From contig JAFIFB010000129.1 of NCBI GenBank assembly GCA_020832285.1, positions 62,001-126,000 on the forward strand: a stretch of DNA of 64,000 bases, in the 5' to 3' direction. The notes below the pieces were generated by a model. The model was not told where the DNA came from and made no database searches. It saw only the letters and a list, made by a program, of their open reading frames with translations. This document shows positions 1 to 9,546 of this stretch, piece by piece. The translations under genes and the position numbers were made by a program. The stretch is from Balneolaceae bacterium. GTDB taxonomy: Bacteria > Bacteroidota > Rhodothermia > Balneolales > Balneolaceae. Numbering within the stretch: position 1 is the stretch's first letter; the number at the start of each line of letters is the position of its first letter.

Positions 1-1305
1 CATTCTCACCGGGCTGAAATCGGTGTGAGGGGTTTGGGGATACTCATCGATGATCTGTCCATCTTCATTAATCATTAAGAAATGCTGATGCGGCCCGTGA
101 ATGGTTGTCAGAATGAAGTGGCGTTCAGAAGCAGCTCTGTCGAGATACCAGGCATACTCTTCATGGCTTCTGCCGATTTCTCGCACACCAACCCCCCACG
201 CTCCATCTCCGATATAAACAATTCCATTACTGCTGATCTGGTCATCTTTAATCGGAAAAGTTCGCTTATAGGAATGATCGTGTTTTTCAAAGACCACCCG
301 CACTCCGTATTCTTCAAATAGGGGTACCCAATGTTCGCGCACACGAACCGAAGATTCCCAGTCCGGATTCCTCACTGATGGATAGGCCGGAACATGAAAA
401 GTTGGAAATACATGAGGAACATTCTCTCGTTCACTGAGCACCTCTTCAAGCCATTCTGCCTGCTCTCCATCCATCGGGTTATTGTGATCGGTATCCAGGA
501 GAACGATACTCATGTACTCCCCGAAATCGAGCACTCCGTATCCCGGATGTCCCGGAAATGCGAATAATGCGTAATAATAAGGTGATATCAGCTCCTTGTG
601 TTCTTCCGATCCGTCAAAATCAGGGACCCCTTCTCTTCGATCATGGTCATCACGTTCGTAATATCCTCCTAAAACTTCATGATTTCCGAGGGATGCTATA
701 ACCGGAATCACACGTCCGTCATCTGTGAGCAGTGTACGCATTGTGGACTCCAGAAATTCGTACCACCTGTAAACCCTCTCTTCCATTCCATCTGCATAGG
801 CCAGATCGCCTCCCCAAAGCACAAAATCAGGACTGTACCGCGCTGCACGGCGGTTGGTTTGATCCATCCATTCAATCCTGTGGCGCACATCTCCGCCCAC
901 GGCTATACGTACTGGTCGCAACGCATCTGCCGGCATAGTTCGGAATTTTCTGATTCTTGTAAACTCACCAACTCTGAACTGGTATTCTGTGTCAGGTTCA
1001 AGTCCGGTAACCTCCACGCGATGAATCAGCCGTTCTGAAAAAGGGAAATCAAAACGTTCACCTGTTGCAACGATCCATTCATCCTCTTCTTCATCGAAGG
1101 GAATTGCTCTGTATTCTATGAAAGAGTTCTGATCATCTGCATGGGTGTACCAATCCAGAGTCATCGTTGTGGTCGGATCCTGTTGCCAGGTCAGCATCAT
1201 ACCGAGAGGATCGAGCTGAGCCTGAACAGGTTGACATAAAAAGAGTAATAACAGTGTTTGAAGCCAGATAAAGTGAATTTTATGGGTGATTTTTTTACCG
1301 TTCAT
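1..1305 (-). CDS. Secreted purple-acid-phosphatase-like metallophosphoesterase (3' part outside window)
   Basis: The frame is open for 435 codons from an ATG at 1305 to the window edge, so the C-terminus is missing. A hydrophobic N-terminal segment (FIWLQTLLLLFLC, residues 12-24) followed by QPVQAQ looks like a signal peptide, so the protein is probably periplasmic or surface-located. Residues ~35-125 resemble the fibronectin-like N-terminal domain of purple acid phosphatases. The metallophosphoesterase core follows: GGDV (~137), GGDLAYADG (~165), LGNHE (~205), FHVPAY (~303) and KHDHSYKR (~343), the usual order of metal ligands. It lies 146 bp behind the propeller protein on the same strand and may be the last gene of the susC operon. 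Its substrate (phosphoester or phosphorylated glycan) is unknown. Confidence 0.8.
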   Translation of the reverse strand, partial: MNGKKITHKIHFIWLQTLLLLFLCQPVQAQLDPLGMMLTWQQDPTTTMTLDWYTHADDQNSFIEYRAIPFDEEEDEWIVATGERFDFPFSERLIHRVEVTGLEPDTEYQFRVGEFTRIRKFRTMPADALRPVRIAVGGDVRHRIEWMDQTNRRAARYSPDFVLWGGDLAYADGMEERVYRWYEFLESTMRTLLTDDGRVIPVIASLGNHEVLGGYYERDDHDRREGVPDFDGSEEHKELISPYYYALFAFPGHPGYGVLDFGEYMSIVLLDTDHNNPMDGEQAEWLEEVLSERENVPHVFPTFHVPAYPSVRNPDWESSVRVREHWVPLFEEYGVRVVFEKHDHSYKRTFPIKDDQISSNGIVYIGDGAWGVGVREIGRSHEEYAWYLDRAASERHFILTTIHGPHQHFLMINEDGQIIDEYPQTPHTDFSPVRM

Positions 1306-1451
1306 ATTGCAGGATTAGTAGTTTGAATGATACGAAGGCCCCTTTATTTAATAGCAGGGTTTAAAAATTTTGAATAAAAGTTTAATCGTTTTTTGTCTCA
1401 ATTTCTTCAACTAATAATTTTTTCGCCTGGTGTGAATGGTTGTATACTGCA

Positions 1452-3635
1452 CTACTCCAAAGGTATAATTACACCAAGATACCGTCCCATCCAGTAGGGC
1501 AAAAGAAATTCGTCGCCGGCCAATTCCCGGAGGCCGCCTCGTCCTCCGTCAATACTAAATGGGTTAGCATTGTAGCGAATCGTTGGCCTTTCCAGGGGCG
1601 AAATAAGTTCTTTGGTTGTCTGTCCGCGGAAGTTGGGTTCCAGATAATCCAGATCCTTGCGGTGGGAGTTTTTCATATCCCAGCGGACCATGTCAAGCTG
1701 AAATTCTCTTAAGTGCCATTTCACCGATTCAAGGTCGATGTCACCACTGGTTCCGTAGGCGATCAGGCTCCATACTGAATTTCGTTCCGGCAATTCAATT
1801 TTCCAGTGATCGGTAATTACATCTGCATAAATTCGCTTGAAATCATCATTAAAAGCGTAGTGGTAGAGCACCCAATAGGTTAAAAAGTACATCTCATCAT
1901 CCGAGTGGTTCCATCCGCCATCCCCCATATCAAACTCAAACGGGTATGGATGATCCCCCTTGTAAATTACACCGGGAGTCGGGCCAATGTTTTCCATCGG
2001 AATCTGAATATTGTCCAGGTAGCCATGTTCCTCAAACATCCGGAATGCTTCATCTTTATAAATTTCCTTTCCGGTAAGCGCATAAGCGAGCTGAAGACCG
2101 GCCGTTAAATGCGTGCTGTTCAGCTTTCTGTCTGTTACAGTTTCAGGATACCAGTTTACAAATTCAGGATTCCATCGGCCCCACAGTGTCGGCTTCCCGT
2201 CAATATCAACAAAATAGTAGTCGTTTTCGATTATATGCGTCATAATCGAATCGATGAAATGGGTGATCCGCTGCTGTTCTTCTTCGTCCAGATCGAGCAA
2301 CTGATCCATCAAAGCGGCCACCCACAGGTAGGCAATATATTCGTCTGTGCTTGTATGCCCTTTCCATTCCATATGCTCCTCCGGGCTTTCCCGCCACCGA
2401 TCGGGATTGGCTACCTTAAAGCCTTTTCTGGCAAATGTTCTAGAGGGAAATCCATCCAGCGGATTTATCGACAGCAGGCGTTCGTAAGACATAAAAACCT
2501 CCATGGCATTTGCTCTGGCCTGTTTATTTCCTGTGGTGGCATATCTGAAAATCTCGCTGCTAATATAGAAGGAGGTCCACAATCCGTCATTATCAGTATC
2601 AATCATCTCAGCGGTTGTTATATCACCTGGTTCCTCCAATCGGACTTCACCAATCAATCCCAGCCGAAGATGGCGTTTGCGAACCTTGTCATGAAAATAG
2701 TCTGCCTTGTCTTTCAGTGTCATCGTTTTAAAGTGTACTTCTGAGATTCCCTCTTTTGTCAAAGCGTAGCCATTTCCTTTTGAATCCACGGCAACATCAA
2801 GTACTTGGTCACTGGAAAGCCATCTATTACTTGCCCAGTAGCGATAGTTTTCATGATTATCGGTCGAAAACATCCCCATTTCTGTGCCTGCCCAAAGAGT
2901 TCCGTTATAGAATGCAAGTGACGTCATCGGAACCACAGGAACCCTTTCTATAAGCGGGTGCTTCAGGCTCCAGTTGCTGTGAGCTACCGAGTAGTACCCT
3001 TCACTTGTGGCTACAAATAGCTCATTATTGCCGAAAACCCAGGATTGGATATCAGTATCCCGGACAATTTCCAGCAGTGAGTTGTTTTCAAGTATTGATA
3101 TGCCAGTGTCGGTTTCTATATAAAAATCATCCCCGCGCGCCTGGATGCTACGGATTTCACCTGACGAACGTCCCGTCTGTTCTAATCCTTCGGATCTCAG
3201 AGCGAAATTCCGGCTTCCTGCCAACAATACATCCCCGGACTGATTAACGGCTATATGAGAAAAAGCGCCAGGCTCAAACTCACCGAAAGGATGACCTGCA
3301 TAGGCATTTGACAAGTAGTGATCCTCATAAAGATAATACAACGCCCCCGCATCATACTGAACCGTTACATCCACAGGGTTTATATCAATCAGAGGGAGAA
3401 ACCGGCGGTCATGCACCAATCGTTCTTCAATAATTACATACAGCCCCTGATCCGTTAAGGCGTAAACATTATCATCCCGGTCTATCACCATTTTTTTCAT
3501 TTCCACAAGACCGGAGTCTTCATCTAAATAATACTTTTGAGATACCGGCTGAAGAAAAGGAGAATCAAGAAAGGATTGTGCATCGGATTGTTGTGTATTT
3601 ACAATCAACAAAATTAATAGTAATACATATTTCAT
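1452..3635 (-). CDS. Secreted beta-propeller plus alpha/alpha-toroid-like protein, function unknown
   Basis: I chose the internal ATG at 3635 because it places a clean signal peptide (MKYVLLLILLIVNTQQSDA) at the N-terminus; the longer frame reaches 3722 without a plausible leader. The mature protein is about 700 residues. Residues ~30-320 carry short propeller-like repeats of the two-component-regulator-propeller kind (for example LWAGTEMGMFS). The C-terminal half is helical with aromatic-rich motifs (DGLWTSFYISSEIFRYATTG, DEYIAYLWVAALMDQL, WGRWNPEFVNWYP, STHLTAGLQLAYALTG), reminiscent of alpha/alpha-barrel glycan-active proteins, but I do not recognise a catalytic family. It follows susD on the same strand after a hairpin, so it is probably co-expressed with the SusC/SusD uptake pair and may help bind or process the imported glycan. 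Confidence 0.8.
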   Translation of the reverse strand: MKYVLLLILLIVNTQQSDAQSFLDSPFLQPVSQKYYLDEDSGLVEMKKMVIDRDDNVYALTDQGLYVIIEERLVHDRRFLPLIDINPVDVTVQYDAGALYYLYEDHYLSNAYAGHPFGEFEPGAFSHIAVNQSGDVLLAGSRNFALRSEGLEQTGRSSGEIRSIQARGDDFYIETDTGISILENNSLLEIVRDTDIQSWVFGNNELFVATSEGYYSVAHSNWSLKHPLIERVPVVPMTSLAFYNGTLWAGTEMGMFSTDNHENYRYWASNRWLSSDQVLDVAVDSKGNGYALTKEGISEVHFKTMTLKDKADYFHDKVRKRHLRLGLIGEVRLEEPGDITTAEMIDTDNDGLWTSFYISSEIFRYATTGNKQARANAMEVFMSYERLLSINPLDGFPSRTFARKGFKVANPDRWRESPEEHMEWKGHTSTDEYIAYLWVAALMDQLLDLDEEEQQRITHFIDSIMTHIIENDYYFVDIDGKPTLWGRWNPEFVNWYPETVTDRKLNSTHLTAGLQLAYALTGKEIYKDEAFRMFEEHGYLDNIQIPMENIGPTPGVIYKGDHPYPFEFDMGDGGWNHSDDEMYFLTYWVLYHYAFNDDFKRIYADVITDHWKIELPERNSVWSLIAYGTSGDIDLESVKWHLREFQLDMVRWDMKNSHRKDLDYLEPNFRGQTTKELISPLERPTIRYNANPFSIDGGRGGLRELAGDEFLLPYWMGRYLGVIIPLE

Positions 3636-3739
3636 AGTACATTGAATTTTACCAGCATTTGTGCTCATCATTTTTGCGATGAGTTTTTTTGGGAATAGTT
3701 TTGATATGATTTTTGATGTCATCAGGTACAGGTAAAGAG

Positions 3740-3771
3740 AAGAGGCAGATCACATTTAGATACTGCCTCTT
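3740..3771 (-). terminator. Hairpin between susD and the propeller gene
   Basis: A perfect 9-bp inverted repeat (AAGAGGCAG ... CTGCCTCTT) with a 14-nt loop lies 38 bp past the susD stop. The sequence after it on the minus strand (CTCTTTACC) is only moderately T-rich, so it looks more like an attenuator or mRNA-stabilising hairpin than a strong terminator. Such a hairpin would let susC/susD accumulate above the downstream gene. Confidence 0.45.
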
Positions 3772-3808
3772 TCTACTTTAACCTATGCCAAAGTTTTTAT
3801 TTGAAACA

Positions 3809-5491
3809 TCATGGATTGTTAGTTCCCTGAACAAGCCACGGCCTATGCCACTGACTGTTACTCCCCTGGTTATCCGTGTAAGGTGGTAAAGGCTCAAGCC
3901 TCTGGATGGCATTTTGAACATTTTCTGTGTTAAAGTTCAATTCATCATTTCCATAACGGAATCGAAATGGCACAGCTGCTTCCAGGGCGCTTGGGCCGGG
4001 ACTAAGTTCAGGATACCCTGTACGTCTGTAATCAAACCATGCTTCGGTGGCAATCGCAAATGCAGCGATCCACTTCTGCTCAATGATCTGTTCCAGTGTA
4101 TTATTGAATGCCACTCCCGGATTCTGAATATATTCACTGTAGTGGTCACCCACACCCCAGATATTCAGCGCCTGCTGGACAGCATTGTTATAATGGTTTT
4201 CACCGTTGCCAACATCCATCCCTCTCCAGGCAGCTTCTGCGAGAACAAAACTGACTTCTGCAGCGGTTATAATCCGTGATTCCAAAAACTCACCTGAAGG
4301 CTGCCTGAACAGATCGGCCATCTGCGACACATGCTGATTCTGAAGCTGCTGTCCCGGAGTCGGATTGCCGTTGTGTCCGGACGGATCGAATAATTGTGGT
4401 GGAGTTCCTACATACTCACGTGTGTCGTAGGGTTCATCTACCAGGTCAGGATTAAAGTGCCGGGTATAGACATTTCCGGCGGCAATTCGTTCGAGGTATT
4501 CTGCATCCGAATAGGAGACAACATCCGTGAGCTCCCCGTTTTCCCTTATATATGGGTCAACTGGCACGTCCAGCGATCTGTCTTCGACCCACTGACAATG
4601 TACGGGCCGCACCCATACCTCTTTGCGCGGGTCGTTGTTGTCGTAGAGTTTGTTGAGCAACGTGTTACAGATTCTTCGTCTTCTGAAGTTTGTGGGGTCT
4701 GTTTCCACGGCTGCTGCCGGCCAAAAATCGGCATCATTATATGGTACACTTACATCCTCATCCGAACTCGTGAAATATATCCCAGAGTTGTAAACTTCTT
4801 CAATGTTCGACCTGGCCACATCCGGCATTTTCTCTGAGACTCTCATCGAATACTTCAGGATCAGTGAATTGGCAAACCGGTGCCAGGCGTTAATATCTCC
4901 TCCAAAATAGACATCATTACCGCCAAGGCTGCCGTCTGTATTACCAGCTTCAAAAATAGAAGCAGCCTCTTTCAGGTCTTCCAGAATTCCCTGGTAGATC
5001 ACGTCCTGACTGTCGTACGCAGGTGTCAGGACCGCATCATCGTCACTTGCTTTCAGGGCTTCCGTATAAGGTGCATCTCCCCACAGGTCTGTAATCTTCC
5101 CGAATATGAGACTTTTCATCGTCAGGGCCATACCTTCCAGAAAAGGCTGGTTGTTCTCTTGGGCTTTTTCATAGACGAACTTGTTGTTCCGGAGCATTCC
5201 ATAATAATTAGACCAGTTTTGATTATCCCACTGGTAATCATTATATGAATTTTTCCAGGCGTCTTCCTGCATGTGCTGCATTACACCCCCGATATTTCCG
5301 TAACCCAGACTTGTATATGACCGGGCCATATCCACCATAACTTTTGGCATGATCTGATTTGGGTTGGCTGTTTCCGGACTAACGGCATTAGGATTGATAT
5401 TCGCATTCGTCAGATCCTGTTCACATCCGCTCAAAACCAACAAGAGCAGTATTATACTACCGATTGAAATTTTTATACTTTTCATCTTCAT
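3809..5491 (-). CDS. SusD/RagB-family nutrient-binding outer-membrane lipoprotein
   Basis: This 560-residue protein begins with a lipoprotein signal (hydrophobic IGSIILLLLVLSGC, Cys at about residue 23), so it should be anchored to the outer membrane facing outward. The helical body with MARSYTSLGYGNIGGVMQHM, DLWGDAPYTEALK, FANSLILKYSMRVSEKM and a late GYPELSPGP segment matches the SusD-like family that pairs with SusC. It begins 8 bp after the susC stop, the standard susC-susD arrangement. It is expected to bind the glycan and hand it to the TonB-dependent channel. Given the surrounding sialidase, lyase and epimerase genes, a sialylated glycan or free sialic acid is the likely ligand (inference). 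The second ATG at 5485 is an equally possible start. Confidence 0.93.
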   Translation of the reverse strand: MKMKSIKISIGSIILLLLVLSGCEQDLTNANINPNAVSPETANPNQIMPKVMVDMARSYTSLGYGNIGGVMQHMQEDAWKNSYNDYQWDNQNWSNYYGMLRNNKFVYEKAQENNQPFLEGMALTMKSLIFGKITDLWGDAPYTEALKASDDDAVLTPAYDSQDVIYQGILEDLKEAASIFEAGNTDGSLGGNDVYFGGDINAWHRFANSLILKYSMRVSEKMPDVARSNIEEVYNSGIYFTSSDEDVSVPYNDADFWPAAAVETDPTNFRRRRICNTLLNKLYDNNDPRKEVWVRPVHCQWVEDRSLDVPVDPYIRENGELTDVVSYSDAEYLERIAAGNVYTRHFNPDLVDEPYDTREYVGTPPQLFDPSGHNGNPTPGQQLQNQHVSQMADLFRQPSGEFLESRIITAAEVSFVLAEAAWRGMDVGNGENHYNNAVQQALNIWGVGDHYSEYIQNPGVAFNNTLEQIIEQKWIAAFAIATEAWFDYRRTGYPELSPGPSALEAAVPFRFRYGNDELNFNTENVQNAIQRLEPLPPYTDNQGSNSQWHRPWLVQGTNNP

Positions 5492-5498
5492 AACTGGC

Positions 5499-8400
5499 TT
5501 AGAAGTTTAAATTGATATTAAAACCGAATGATGTTGAAAACGGCATGATATTCTGCCTTTCTGTCCCCATTCTGAAGAGCATGGCTGTATCACCCTGTGT
5601 GCTTCCCTGCGCCTGAAATGCCCGTTCAGGGTCAATCCCTATTCCAGCTTTCGTCCAGAGCAATAAATTTCTGGTAAACACTGACACTCTCAAATTGTTG
5701 ATACCCATAAATGCCGGCACATCGTACCCAAGTGCCAACTCCCTCAGCTTGATGAAATCAGCATCAAAAATCACCTGTTGGTTAAATCTCCAGGCAAACA
5801 TGTTTGAAGCCGGTCGAACGATAGTGCCTTCTCCTCCCAGGTGCTCAATATATTCACCGGTTTCGGGATCAACTCTTACGCCGGGTATAAATACACCGTC
5901 GTACCCGGTAACTCCTCCTTCATCAACATACATACCACCGGCTTCCTGGGTATAACCACCCACCCTGGGAAAATGTCCGTTTCGCGGAATGATGTATGCG
6001 TCCGGATCTGACTTCAGCAATTCGATCAGCTCTTCCTCTGAATAATGACCTCCGGGAATCAGATTTCTCATCTGGTTTGCATCTTTCCAGTTTGAACCGC
6101 CATACCGGTAGGTCGACGACATAAACTCCCCGCCAATTCTCCAATCGATACTTGCGCTCAGCGACCACCTCTTATATTGCAGCGTGGATTGCCCGCCAAC
6201 AAGAAGATCCGGGTTAAAGTTACCAACCTTAATCCAGTCTTCAGGATCGTCAAGCCGTATCCACTGTCCACCGCTGTCTACGATAGGCCAGCCATGGTAT
6301 TCGGAGTTCGGATCTTCCACACGGGCGTAGCCCCGGCTGTACATGTTGCCGACTTCCTCACCCACATGAGTGTAAGCACCAGCACCATTTTCACCCCAGA
6401 ATTCAATTCTGTCAAAATCGTCACTCAGCTCAATCAACCTGGTGCGGTTTCTCGTAAAGTTCATATTCACATCCCAGCTGAGATTGTTTGTCAAAACAGG
6501 TGTGCCGCCAATTGCAATTTCCCAGCCTTCACTTTCCAGCATACCGGCATTGATCAGTCTGCTGGAAGCTCCTGAAGAGGATGGGGTGCCCAGGCGCAGA
6601 ATCTGGTTTTTGTTTTCCACCTGGTAGTAAGTTGCCTCAAACCGGACCCTGTTTTCAAACATATTCAGGTCAATACCCCCTTCAAATGAAGTGGCAATCT
6701 CTGGTTTGAGCTGCGGATTCAGCATTTGTCCGGGAATAGTTGCAGTGGGAATTCCCATACCGGGAATGGTTCCAACAGAAAGTGTTTGCTGAAGCTGGTA
6801 TGGGTTGGTGTCGTTACCTACCTGTGCCCAGCCAAATCTGAACTTCAGCATGTTAATATCTGATGGCAGTGAAAAAGTCTCGTTTGCCAGCCAGCTTAGT
6901 GATACAGAAGGATAGAAATAGGACCGGTTATTGGCCGGAAGTGTGCTCGACCAGTCGTTTCGTCCGGATACATCCAGGTAGAGCTGGTACCTGAACCCAA
7001 TAGAAGCGGTTGCATAAAGACTGTAAATTTTCTTGAGGCTTGAAAAATTACGGGCGTCCAGTGAATTGATCGGAATATTGGAAACCGTATACAAGCCGGG
7101 TACGCTCAATCCGTCATTCCGGTTGGCATTATTCACTCCGTTATAGACATCACGGTACGAGTTTTCCATATAGTTACCACCGCCGGACAGACTGAAATCA
7201 AAATCATCGGTCTGATTTTGATAGGTAATCAGGAAGTCCGTGTTGATTTCATCATTGGCCAGCTCCTGCAGAAAATATCCGCCTCTTGCCATCCTCGAAT
7301 AACTCCAGGGAATTTTGGACTCCCGGTTTTCGCTGCTGCTGTTCAGTGATACACGTGCAAACATACTGAGGTTTGGCAGGATATCCCAGTCCGCCCTCAC
7401 ATTACCGAATACCCTGTTTCTAAGAAAGCTATTGTTAATTCCATATGCCAGAAACCAGGGGTTATCCTGCCCTGAAGCATAAGATCTTTGCTGAATCCCT
7501 TCTTGTCCCGGCTCCCAGTAATCACGAAGTTCCATAACATTCACATGCGGTGCAAAGTAGACTGCTTCCAGAGGGTTTGCCCTCCTGTCTTGTGTGGACG
7601 GCCGGTTATCTGAGTTGGATCTTGAGTAGTTAATATTCATGCTCACACTCAGGTTCTCCAGAATATCCCTTGTCAGTGCGGTTGAAACTGCATTCCGGTG
7701 AAGGTCTGAGTTGGGGATCATCCCGTTGTGGAACATGTTATTCGCTGAGAGCTTGTAAACCGTATTTTCGGTTGAACCCGTAATTGTGATATTATTATTG
7801 GATGTAACCCCGGTATTGAGAAAATTCTTCATGTTATCGGGATAAGACCTCAGTTCAGTCGGTACCCGATTTCCGTTATCATCGAGCGGACTGTTCCACT
7901 GAACAGCCGTATTACCAACATCCAGCTCCGGCCCTGCCCAATAGGAGGAACTCTCATCCAGAAATGCGTTTCGGTTTCCGCTTGCATACTGGTAGTGATA
8001 GTCTACGTATTCAAAAGGCCGTTCAAACACATTGCTTGTACTTACACTAACACGTACAGGGTCTCCTCTTTGGGCCTGCCTGGTTGTTATCAGAACCACA
8101 CCGTTTGCAGCCCGTGAACCATACAGAGCAGCGGCACTCGGACCTTTCAGAACTGTCATATCTTCTACATCACTTGGGTTCAGATCAGTAATTGCATTAC
8201 CGTAATCCACCTCATTCCCATCTCCGAATGTTGTCACATTGTTAAGGCCGCTTGTTACCGGTACGCCGTCAATCACATATAGCGGCTGATTATCTGATGT
8301 CAATGAGGTCATCCCCCTTATAATCAGACTGATAGAAGATCCCACACCGCTGGTTTGATTCACTTGCACACCTGCCATACGGCCGCCGAGACCACCGATA

Positions 8401-8822
8401 ATATTTTCCTGTGAAACTGTGGCGAGATCGTCTCCTGACACCTGTCCCACTGAATAGCCAAGCGATCTTCTTTCTCTTGAAATTCCCAAAGCGGTAACGA
8501 CCAATTCATCCATAAGTTCGGCAGACAACTCAAGGCTTACATCGATCGAAGAGCGGCCTTCGATCGCAATTCGTTGTGATTGATATCCGATGTAACTAAC
8601 TATCAATATTGCATTTTCATTAATGCCGCTGAGCGTGTATTCGCCATCAACATTCGTAGAAGTCCCTGTTGAAGTGCCCTCTACCATCACATTCACACCA
8701 ACCAGAAGCTCACCGGTAGATGAATCGGTAACCTGACCGCTGATCTCATGTGCCTGAGACCACCCTGTTGACACGGACGCCAACAAAAAGGCCATAATCA
8801 TTACTGTACATTTTCCTGACAT
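5499..8822 (-). CDS. SusC/RagA-family TonB-linked outer-membrane receptor
   Basis: About 1107 residues from the ATG at 8822, which gives a signal peptide (MIMAFLLASVSTGWSQA). Residues ~25-105 form the carboxypeptidase-regulatory-like domain (ISGQVTDSSTGELLVGVNV ... LIVSYIGYQSQ). The SusC junction MDELVVTALGISRERRSLGYSV follows, then the plug domain (IRGMTSLTSDNQPLYVIDGVPV; LKGPSAAALYGSRAANGVV) and a long beta-barrel ending in aromatic FGFNINLNF. It imports oligosaccharide through the outer membrane with energy from TonB-ExbBD. Two LacI-type operators lie in the 724-bp upstream gap, the nearer one about 90 bp before the start, so it is probably the main target of the adjacent LacI regulator. 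Confidence 0.96.
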   Translation of the reverse strand: MSGKCTVMIMAFLLASVSTGWSQAHEISGQVTDSSTGELLVGVNVMVEGTSTGTSTNVDGEYTLSGINENAILIVSYIGYQSQRIAIEGRSSIDVSLELSAELMDELVVTALGISRERRSLGYSVGQVSGDDLATVSQENIIGGLGGRMAGVQVNQTSGVGSSISLIIRGMTSLTSDNQPLYVIDGVPVTSGLNNVTTFGDGNEVDYGNAITDLNPSDVEDMTVLKGPSAAALYGSRAANGVVLITTRQAQRGDPVRVSVSTSNVFERPFEYVDYHYQYASGNRNAFLDESSSYWAGPELDVGNTAVQWNSPLDDNGNRVPTELRSYPDNMKNFLNTGVTSNNNITITGSTENTVYKLSANNMFHNGMIPNSDLHRNAVSTALTRDILENLSVSMNINYSRSNSDNRPSTQDRRANPLEAVYFAPHVNVMELRDYWEPGQEGIQQRSYASGQDNPWFLAYGINNSFLRNRVFGNVRADWDILPNLSMFARVSLNSSSENRESKIPWSYSRMARGGYFLQELANDEINTDFLITYQNQTDDFDFSLSGGGNYMENSYRDVYNGVNNANRNDGLSVPGLYTVSNIPINSLDARNFSSLKKIYSLYATASIGFRYQLYLDVSGRNDWSSTLPANNRSYFYPSVSLSWLANETFSLPSDINMLKFRFGWAQVGNDTNPYQLQQTLSVGTIPGMGIPTATIPGQMLNPQLKPEIATSFEGGIDLNMFENRVRFEATYYQVENKNQILRLGTPSSSGASSRLINAGMLESEGWEIAIGGTPVLTNNLSWDVNMNFTRNRTRLIELSDDFDRIEFWGENGAGAYTHVGEEVGNMYSRGYARVEDPNSEYHGWPIVDSGGQWIRLDDPEDWIKVGNFNPDLLVGGQSTLQYKRWSLSASIDWRIGGEFMSSTYRYGGSNWKDANQMRNLIPGGHYSEEELIELLKSDPDAYIIPRNGHFPRVGGYTQEAGGMYVDEGGVTGYDGVFIPGVRVDPETGEYIEHLGGEGTIVRPASNMFAWRFNQQVIFDADFIKLRELALGYDVPAFMGINNLRVSVFTRNLLLWTKAGIGIDPERAFQAQGSTQGDTAMLFRMGTERQNIMPFSTSFGFNINLNF

Positions 8823-8912
8823 ATTGAATACCAAATGGTTTTTAGATTTAAAGTTTGGCAGAAACTCTTGATCTTATGTTATCCCGATTATAGATCAAGG
8901 TTAATTTTACGT

Positions 8913-8940
8913 TAATAAATGTAATCGTTTACATTTATTA
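8913..8940. promoter_or_regulatory. LacI-type operator O1 upstream of susC
   Basis: A 28-bp inverted repeat, symmetric at every position except one central pair, with core ATGTAATCGTTTACAT. The central CG with flanking TGTAA/TTACA matches the usual LacI/GalR operator layout. It lies about 90 bp upstream of susC and 0.6 kb from the lacI stop. The long AT arms (TAATAA/TTATTA) make it the most extended of four such sites in the window. Confidence 0.75.
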
Positions 8941-9144
8941 GAAATTTACTTTCCCTCGGTGACCTTGTCAAGCTTTTTTAATTTTCTCGTAATTTGAGAT
9001 TAAATTTCGAAATCAAATAATCATTAATCATATATTTATATTGCACTTATAAACTATTAAAAAATTAATATTTTTTGTAAAATCTTTTTAAAATATTTGC
9101 GATAAATATAAATTTCATAATGATATTTGACCTTATACTTAAAT

Positions 9145-9162
9145 TATGTAATCGATTACATA
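9145..9162. promoter_or_regulatory. LacI-type operator O2 upstream of susC
   Basis: A perfect 18-bp palindrome, TATGTAATCGATTACATA, 232 bp from O1. Two operators in front of one promoter are compatible with repression by looping, which many LacI-family dimers-of-dimers use (inference). The surrounding 8941-9145 sequence is very AT-rich. Confidence 0.72.
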
Positions 9163-9546
9163 TAATAATTTAAAAAACCCTCTTTACTCAACCTTCCGTT
9201 AACCAACTTTTCCTTTCATCACTCAAAAAAAATTTGTTTCAAAACAAGACCTTCGGTATGGTGTTACGATAATCCGGGTGACCCAGATTGGAAATTATTA
9301 CTCAGCAAGACATTGTTGCGCTATGTGTTACATTAAACACTTCAAAGATCATCAACCCGAATTTCTAACTAAAATTTTTTTCTCTGCAAGGCCCTACTAC
9401 GCTTTCCAGTACGTTAAAATTTCGAGGATCAGGGTAACTTCGTAGAACAGGCGAAAAAAATTGCACACTTGCTCTCAGTATCTTTATGAGCAGCAAAGCG
9501 ATTTAAATGAAACGGTATGCTGGATAACTACCAAATAACTATATTT
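9163..9546. other. Non-coding stretch between operator O2 and the lacI stop
   Basis: I see no supported gene here. The segment is a mosaic of short AT-rich runs and a more balanced block (9240-9530) without long open frames or strong palindromes. It could hold a 5' leader of the susC transcript, or a remnant of repeat DNA. Confidence 0.4.

Noticed and set aside
2109-2744. 211-codon plus-strand frame
   Set aside because: Antisense shadow of the propeller/toroid gene, which has clear protein motifs on the minus strand.
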